Origin: Propionibacterium sp.
GTDB taxonomy: Bacteria > Actinomycetota > Actinomycetes > Propionibacteriales > Propionibacteriaceae
Assembly (NCBI GenBank): GCA_012838755.1
Contig: DUOQ01000327.1
Location: forward strand, 1-35,724
Direction: 5' to 3'
Length of the DNA stretch: 35,724 nucleotides
Below are positions 31,487 to 35,724 of this stretch, piece after piece. The notes under the pieces were generated by a model, which saw nothing but the letters and a program-made list of their open reading frames with translations, made no database searches and was not told the origin of the DNA. Numbering within the stretch: the stretch's first letter is position 1; each line of letters begins with the position of its first letter. Position numbers and translations under genes: made by a program.

Positions 31487-33610
31487 ATGACGGCACACCG
31501 GTTCCACCTGCGTGCGGGCGGGGTCAGCCTCGTCCTCGACGCCTCTGACGACCGACTGCCGGCGGTGCTCCACTGGGGTGCCGACCTCGGCGAACTGGAC
31601 GCCCAAGCCCTCGACGCGCTGGCCACAGCGACGTCCCCGACGGTGCTGCCGAGCAGCCCGGACGTGCCCGTGCGCGTGTCCCTGGTGCCCGAGGCGTCCA
31701 CCGGCTGGCTCGGACGCCCCGGTCTGGTCGGCTCGCGCGCCGGCCTGGACTGGTCGCCGCGCTGGACGCGGGTTGCGGCCGAGCGCTCCGTCGAGCGGGG
31801 CGGGGACGCGGTGCATGTCCGGGCAACCGATCCCGAGTGCGGGCTCGAACTCGGGCTCGAGGTCGAGCTCACCGCCCAGGGCCTCGTGCGGCTGCGGGCC
31901 TCGGTGACCAACACCGGCGACTCGGACTACGAGGTGGGGGAGTTGCTGGTCGGCCTGCCCGTGCCGCGACGGGCCCGGGAGGTGCTCGACCTCGCGGGCG
32001 GCTGGGGCTCGGAGCGCCACCCGCAGCGCTCGCCGCTCGTGGTGGGCCAGCACCGCCGCGAGGGCCGCGCCGGACGCACCGGTTTCGACGCCCCCACCGT
32101 GCTGCACGTGGGCGTGCCCGGGTTCGGGTTCCGCTCCGGCGAGGTGTGGGGCGTCCACGTCGCGTGGAGCAGCAACCACGTGCACCAGGCTGAGCGCACG
32201 GCGTCCGGGGTGCAGGTCGTCGGTGGTGGCGAGCTGCTGCTGCCGGGTGAGGGGCGCCTGGCACCGGGGGAGACGTACCGCGGCCCGTGGTTGTTCGGCA
32301 GTTGGGGGCACGGACTGGACACGGTGGCGCACCGGTTCCACGGCTGGCTGCGCGCGCGGCCGGGGCACCCCGACCCGCGGCGTCCGGTGGCACTGAACGT
32401 GTGGGAGGCGGTCTACTTCGACCACGACCTCGACCGGCTGAAGGCCCTGGCCGACCTGGCCGCCGAGGTGGGCATCGAACGGTTCGTGCTCGACGACGGG
32501 TGGTTCGGTGCGCGGCGTGACGACACGAAGGGCCTGGGGGACTGGGTGGTCAGCCCGGAGGCGTGGCCCTCGGGGCTCGGCCCGCTGATCGACCACGTCC
32601 GCGGCCTGGGGATGGAGTTCGGCCTGTGGGTCGAGCCCGAGATGGTCAACATGGACTCCGACGTGGCGCGGGCCCACCCCGAGTGGGTGATGCAGCCCGG
32701 GCACGGTCGGCTCCCGGTCGAGGCGCGCCACCAGCAGGTGCTCAACCTGACGGTCCCGGGGGCGTACGCGCACGTGCGCGACCAGTTGCTCGCGGTGCTG
32801 GCCGACAACGACATCGGCTACCTGAAGTGGGACCACAACCGCGACCTCGTCGAGGCCGGCACGGCACCGGGTGGGGCCGCGGCCGTGCACGCGCAGACGT
32901 TGGCCACGTACCGGCTCATGGACGAGATCCGAGCCGCGCACCCGGGTCTGGAGATCGAGTCGTGCTCCTCGGGTGGGGCGCGGATCGACCTCGAGGTGCT
33001 GCAGCGCACCCAACGGGTGTGGCCCTCGGACGTGATCGACCCCCACGAGCGGCAGCGCGTGCTGCGCTGGACCGGCCAGCTGGTGCCCCCCGAGATGCTG
33101 GGCTCCCACATCGCGTCGGGTCACTCGCGCACCACGGGCCGGACGCACGACCTGACGTTCCGAGCGTCGACGGCCGTGTTCGGCCACCTCGGCGTCGAGT
33201 GGGACCTCACCGCCGCCACACCCGCGGAGCTGGCCGAGCTCGGCGCGTGGATCGCCTGGTGGAAGTCGGCCCGCCCGACCCTGTTGGGCGGTGAGCTGGT
33301 GCGCGTCGACTCCCCGGACGCCGACGTCTGGGTCCACGGTGTGGTGACGCCCGAGCGCGGCATCTTCTCCGTGGGTGCGGGATCGAGTGGGCCGGTGTCG
33401 AACCTCGGCGACGTGGTGCTGCCGGGCCTGGATGCCGAGGCGCAGTGGCACGTGCGGCCCGTCATCCCGGCGGCCCCACCCTTCCTGTTCGGGCAGCCGG
33501 ACTGGATCGGCGGCGTCAGCCTCTCGGGGCGGATGCTGGCCGAGGTGGGCTTGCGGTTCCCGGCGATGCCGCCCGACCAGGTGCTCCTCGTGGAGGCCGT
33601 GCGGGTGTAG
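31487..33610 (+). CDS. Alpha-galactosidase, GH36
   Basis: 707-residue glycoside hydrolase family 36 enzyme releasing alpha-galactose from raffinose-type sugars or similar. The N-terminal beta-sandwich spans roughly 1-290. The barrel contains WEAVYFDHD, FVLDDGWFGARRDD, LWVEPEMVN, IGYLKWDHNRDL with nucleophile D449, SCSSGGARIDLEVLQ, and VWPSDVIDPHER with acid/base D515. A C-terminal beta domain ends in a valine-rich strand. No signal peptide, so it acts in the cytoplasm on imported sugar. No transporter or sugar regulator is adjacent. The start codon is fixed by a -10 box six bases upstream. Substrate range within GH36 is not certain. Confidence 0.94.
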   Translation: MTAHRFHLRAGGVSLVLDASDDRLPAVLHWGADLGELDAQALDALATATSPTVLPSSPDVPVRVSLVPEASTGWLGRPGLVGSRAGLDWSPRWTRVAAERSVERGGDAVHVRATDPECGLELGLEVELTAQGLVRLRASVTNTGDSDYEVGELLVGLPVPRRAREVLDLAGGWGSERHPQRSPLVVGQHRREGRAGRTGFDAPTVLHVGVPGFGFRSGEVWGVHVAWSSNHVHQAERTASGVQVVGGGELLLPGEGRLAPGETYRGPWLFGSWGHGLDTVAHRFHGWLRARPGHPDPRRPVALNVWEAVYFDHDLDRLKALADLAAEVGIERFVLDDGWFGARRDDTKGLGDWVVSPEAWPSGLGPLIDHVRGLGMEFGLWVEPEMVNMDSDVARAHPEWVMQPGHGRLPVEARHQQVLNLTVPGAYAHVRDQLLAVLADNDIGYLKWDHNRDLVEAGTAPGGAAAVHAQTLATYRLMDEIRAAHPGLEIESCSSGGARIDLEVLQRTQRVWPSDVIDPHERQRVLRWTGQLVPPEMLGSHIASGHSRTTGRTHDLTFRASTAVFGHLGVEWDLTAATPAELAELGAWIAWWKSARPTLLGGELVRVDSPDADVWVHGVVTPERGIFSVGAGSSGPVSNLGDVVLPGLDAEAQWHVRPVIPAAPPFLFGQPDWIGGVSLSGRMLAEVGLRFPAMPPDQVLLVEAVRV

Positions 33611-33617
33611 GGCTTGG

Positions 33618-33632
33618 GGGCTCTCGGAGCCC
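33618..33632. terminator. Hairpin between convergent genes
   Basis: GGGCTC, loop TCG, GAGCCC: a perfect six-base stem in the 42-base gap between the alpha-galactosidase and the DUF3267 gene. Likely a shared terminator, although no T tract is present. Confidence 0.5.
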
Positions 33633-33652
33633 GGCCACACGCCGCGGCGGAC

Positions 33653-34231
33653 CTACCGCGGGGGGACGTGCAGGATGACCCCCTCGCGGGTGTCCTCGAC
33701 GAGGGTTCCCTCGGGGTGGGGCGCGATCACCTTCAGGATCATCCAGTCGCCCACGCACCCCGACAGGTGGATCGCGGCGGGCAGTACGAGGTACGGACCC
33801 CAGGGGAGGACGAACACGAGCACCGCCAGCACCGCGTTGACCACGAACGTCGGCATCATCGCCACCCACCAGAACTGGCGGCGGGTGTACCGGAACCCCG
33901 GCGAGGTGGCGTACGCGTAGGGGACCTGGCCCTGCATCATCCCGACCCCGAACTGGGGCCCGGCGCCGTAGCGGGCCATCACCAGGCCGTGGACGCCCTC
34001 GTGCAGGACGAGCGAGCCCGCCGTCCCGACGACGAGCAGCCCCAGGAGCGGCACGAGGTTCCACCACGACGCGAACGGGTCGTGCAGCAACGCCGGCCGG
34101 ATCGCCAGGGCGACGAAGACCGCCCCGCCGATGGCGAACCAGAGCAGTCCCTGACGCGCCATCACCCGGGTGTCCATCTGGTCCATGGTCCACTCGACGG
34201 TGGTCCAGCCAGGGGCCCCGGGGTCGGTCAT
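33653..34231 (-). CDS. DUF3267 membrane metalloprotease-like protein
   Basis: 192 residues with about four hydrophobic helices. GTAGSLVLHEGVHGLVMARYGAGPQFG holds an HExxH zinc-protease motif (HEGVH) within a helix, as in the DUF3267 family of putative zincin membrane proteases. Later segments VAMMPTFVVNAVLAVLVFVL and HLSGCVGDWMILKVI fit. The substrate is unknown. ATG 34231 is chosen because a -10 hexamer ends seven bases upstream. A longer frame upstream would overlap the amylase gene, whose stop lies 10 bases before this ATG. Confidence 0.82.
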   Translation of the reverse strand: MTDPGAPGWTTVEWTMDQMDTRVMARQGLLWFAIGGAVFVALAIRPALLHDPFASWWNLVPLLGLLVVGTAGSLVLHEGVHGLVMARYGAGPQFGVGMMQGQVPYAYATSPGFRYTRRQFWWVAMMPTFVVNAVLAVLVFVLPWGPYLVLPAAIHLSGCVGDWMILKVIAPHPEGTLVEDTREGVILHVPPR

Positions 34232-34238
34232 GCGGGCG

Positions 34239-34244
34239 ATCCTA
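34239..34244 (-). promoter_or_regulatory. -10 hexamer within the amylase stop, leaderless
   Basis: TAGGAT on the minus strand. Its TAG (34244-34242) is the stop codon of the amylase gene, and seven bases follow to ATG 34231. Confidence 0.5.
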
Positions 34245-35435
34245 GGCCGACCACTCCCACGTCTCTCCGTCGGAGGCGCGCACCGAGACCCGTGCCACCG
34301 GCTCGAGCTCGATCCGCACGTCGATGCGCTGGTCGCCGCTGGTGCAGGCGTACTCGATCCACTCGTTGGCCTTGCCCACCACGTCGATGTGCGCGCGCGA
34401 CAGCCACGCGTGGCGGCGTCGGAAGCCGATGAGGTCTTGGTAGACCCGGCGCAGCCAGGCCCCGACGGGCAGCAGGTCGCCCGGTGTCGCCGGCAGGGGA
34501 GGACGCACGGCGTCGTCGGCGAACATCCCCGTGCCACGCACGCCGGTGAAGCCCTCCTCGTCGCCGTAGTACACGCTCGGCATCCCGGGCACCGTGAACA
34601 GGATGGACGCCGCGATCGCGGCCCCGTCCGACCCCACGAGGGACGCGATGCGGTCCACGTCGTGGTTGCCGACGAACGTGTTCAGCACGTGGTTCGCCGA
34701 GAACTGCTGGTGGCGCTCGAGGGCGTGGGCGAGCTCCCAGAAGTTGGCGTCCTTGATCGAGCTCCAGGTGCCCTTCCACAGTTCGTAGGCGGTCACCGAG
34801 TCGAGGGTGCCGGCCTCGGCGAGGGCGCCGTAGTCCCCGTGGATGACCTCGCCGAGGATCAGCGCGTCCGGGAACTCGGCACGCACGCGGGCGATGACCT
34901 CGCGCCAGAACTCGGGCTCGACGGCGTAGGCGACGTCGAGGCGCCAGCCGGCGATGCCGCGGCGCAGCCAGTGCAGCATGATCCCGGTGATCCAGTCGAC
35001 GACGTCGGCACGGGTGTGGTCGAGCTCGACGAGGTTGTCGTGGCCCTCCCAGGTGTAGAGGTAGCCGTTCGAGCGGCGCAGCATGGGGGACTCCTCGCCG
35101 ACGAGGCCGTGCTGCGTGCTCACGTGGTTGAACACGCCGTCCAGCATGAGCACCAGTCCGCGTTCGCGACAGGCCGCGACGAGGGCGTCGAAGTCGGCGT
35201 CGTCGCCCAGCCGAGGGTCGATCGTGTAGTGGTCCAGGGTGTCGTACCCGTGCGACACCGACGAGAAGATGGGGCCGAGCAGGAGCCCCGAGCAGCCCAG
35301 GTCGACGGCGTGGTCGAGCCACGGTTCGACGGCGGGCAGGCGGTGGGTCAGCTCACCGCCGCGCTCGTGCACGGGGGCGCCCAAGGCGCCGAGGGGGTAG
35401 ACGTGGTACCAGATGGCGTGGTCGGCGAGGCTCAC
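34242..35435 (-). CDS. GH13 alpha-amylase family enzyme
   Basis: 397-residue glycoside hydrolase family 13 protein. The barrel motifs are complete: DGVFNHV (D99), GWRLDVAYA with nucleophile D167, ILGEVIHGD with acid/base E196, and FVGNHDVDR with D259. An opening AIWYHVYPLG and PGMPSVYYGDEEG are typical. No signal peptide, so a cytoplasmic maltodextrin- or trehalose-related role is more likely than starch digestion outside the cell; the exact substrate cannot be read. It is short for the family, with a small C-terminal domain. GTG 35435 follows AAGGAG (35441-35446 on the minus strand). It is divergent from a TetR gene with a shared palindrome, so probably under that regulator. Confidence 0.93.
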   Translation of the reverse strand: MSLADHAIWYHVYPLGALGAPVHERGGELTHRLPAVEPWLDHAVDLGCSGLLLGPIFSSVSHGYDTLDHYTIDPRLGDDADFDALVAACRERGLVLMLDGVFNHVSTQHGLVGEESPMLRRSNGYLYTWEGHDNLVELDHTRADVVDWITGIMLHWLRRGIAGWRLDVAYAVEPEFWREVIARVRAEFPDALILGEVIHGDYGALAEAGTLDSVTAYELWKGTWSSIKDANFWELAHALERHQQFSANHVLNTFVGNHDVDRIASLVGSDGAAIAASILFTVPGMPSVYYGDEEGFTGVRGTGMFADDAVRPPLPATPGDLLPVGAWLRRVYQDLIGFRRRHAWLSRAHIDVVGKANEWIEYACTSGDQRIDVRIELEPVARVSVRASDGETWEWSA

Positions 35436-35457
35436 AGCACTCCTTGTTGACTCAGGA

Positions 35458-35473
35458 TCAATAACGTTATTGA
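35458..35473. promoter_or_regulatory. TetR-type operator palindrome
   Basis: Perfect 16-base palindrome TCAATAACGTTATTGA in the 69-base gap between the GH13 and TetR genes, AT-rich against a GC-rich background. Outer arms GTTGA (35446-35450) and TCAAC (35481-35485) are symmetric about the same centre. It overlaps the tetR -35 box, fitting autorepression and control of the amylase. Confidence 0.7.
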
Positions 35474-35497
35474 CGGTAACTCAACTGCGGGTATTCT
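35470..35497 (+). promoter_or_regulatory. tetR promoter, leaderless
   Basis: -35 TTGACG (35470-35475), 16-base spacer, -10 TATTCT (35492-35497), seven bases to ATG 35505. This is the best promoter in the window. Confidence 0.65.
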
Positions 35498-35504
35498 GGC
35501 AAGC

Positions 35505-35724
35505 ATGACCGCAACACGACCGGCACGACGCCGTCTGGGGGCCGAGGAGCGCCGCGCCGCGATCCTCGCCGCCGCGCAGGCCGCGTTCACGGCGACGCCG
35601 TACGCCGACGTGGCGGTGCCCGACATCGCCCGGGCGGCGGGAGGGTCGCCGGCGATCGTCTTCCACTACTTCGGCTCGAAGGAGGGGCTCTACGCCGCCG
35701 CCCTCGGCCAGGCGCTCGAGGCGC
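35505..35724 (+). CDS. TetR family regulator (partial, cut by window end)
   Basis: First 73 codons of a TetR-family repressor. RLGAEERRAAILAAAQAAFTAT, YADVAVPDIARAAGGSPAIV and FHYFGSKEGLYAAAL make the complete N-terminal helix-turn-helix domain (about residues 8-55), with the FHYFGSKEGL recognition region. The ligand-binding domain lies outside the window. It is divergent from the GH13 gene over a perfect palindrome, so it probably controls that gene and itself. The inducer cannot be deduced; a sugar-type signal is only suggested by context. Confidence 0.93.
   Translation, partial: MTATRPARRRLGAEERRAAILAAAQAAFTATPYADVAVPDIARAAGGSPAIVFHYFGSKEGLYAAALGQALEA

Noticed and set aside
27894-31496. 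A 1200-codon open frame on the minus strand across glyS and neighbours
   Set aside because: It runs antisense through several well-identified genes, has low-complexity Val/Leu/His/Gly/Asp composition and no domain; high GC makes such long shadow frames common.

Overview
This window looks like chromosome of a high-GC actinobacterium. The coding density, G/C-ending codons, frequent GTG/TTG starts and 4-base stop/start overlaps fit, as do lineage markers such as a DUF5709 protein, a Zur-type Fur regulator and the gene order phoH-ybeY-CNNM/CBS-era ... leuA ... uppS / zur-recO / glyS. A propionibacterial relative is my best guess, but the sequence alone does not prove it. No gap over 300 bases lacks a gene. 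I saw no rRNA, tRNA, CRISPR array, transposase, integrase or phage gene.

Layout. 97-806: a DUF5709 protein and a small convergent membrane protein. 826-6018: a tightly packed unit phoH-ybeY-CNNM/CBS-era, plus a FUSC-type membrane protein. 6019-8796: a DUF2804 protein, then a sulfide:quinone-oxidoreductase-like flavoprotein with a 57-residue partner, behind a CsoR/CstR-like double palindrome. 8902-11300: two translationally coupled CNNM/CorC-like proteins. 11365-14783: leuA behind a leucine-codon leader peptide, then gdhA. 14776-17334 (minus): an unusual PEP/pyruvate-binding protein fused to a KaiC-like domain that has lost its P-loop. 17399-21194: argG of the E. coli type, a Ca2+/Na+ antiporter and a MATE exporter. 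21222-26869: two paralogous universal stress proteins around uppS, then larC-larE-larB for the nickel-pincer nucleotide cofactor. 26915-28069 (minus): zur-recO. 28112-29945: an ABM-fold protein, a one-lobe solute-binding lipoprotein and a CDF-like transporter. 29987-31433: glyS. 31475-35724: alpha-galactosidase, a DUF3267 metalloprotease, a GH13 amylase-like enzyme and a divergent TetR gene with a perfect 16-bp palindrome.

How it fits together. The RNA/ribosome housekeeping genes (phoH, ybeY, era, recO, uppS, zur, glyS) form an ancestral backbone. Metabolic and accessory modules sit between them: amino acids (leuA, gdhA, argG), sulfide, nickel cofactor, sugar hydrolysis and export.

The strongest signals outside the coding regions are four. 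First, eleven genes have a TANNNT-like -10 hexamer ending exactly 6-7 bases before the start codon, predicting leaderless mRNAs. Second, the genes that do have a leader tend to carry a perfect hairpin at the predicted 5' end. Third, there is a leucine attenuator-like leader before leuA. Fourth, there are clear operators before the SQR-like gene and between the amylase and TetR genes.

All functions are read from motifs and remembered family features. No database search was run.
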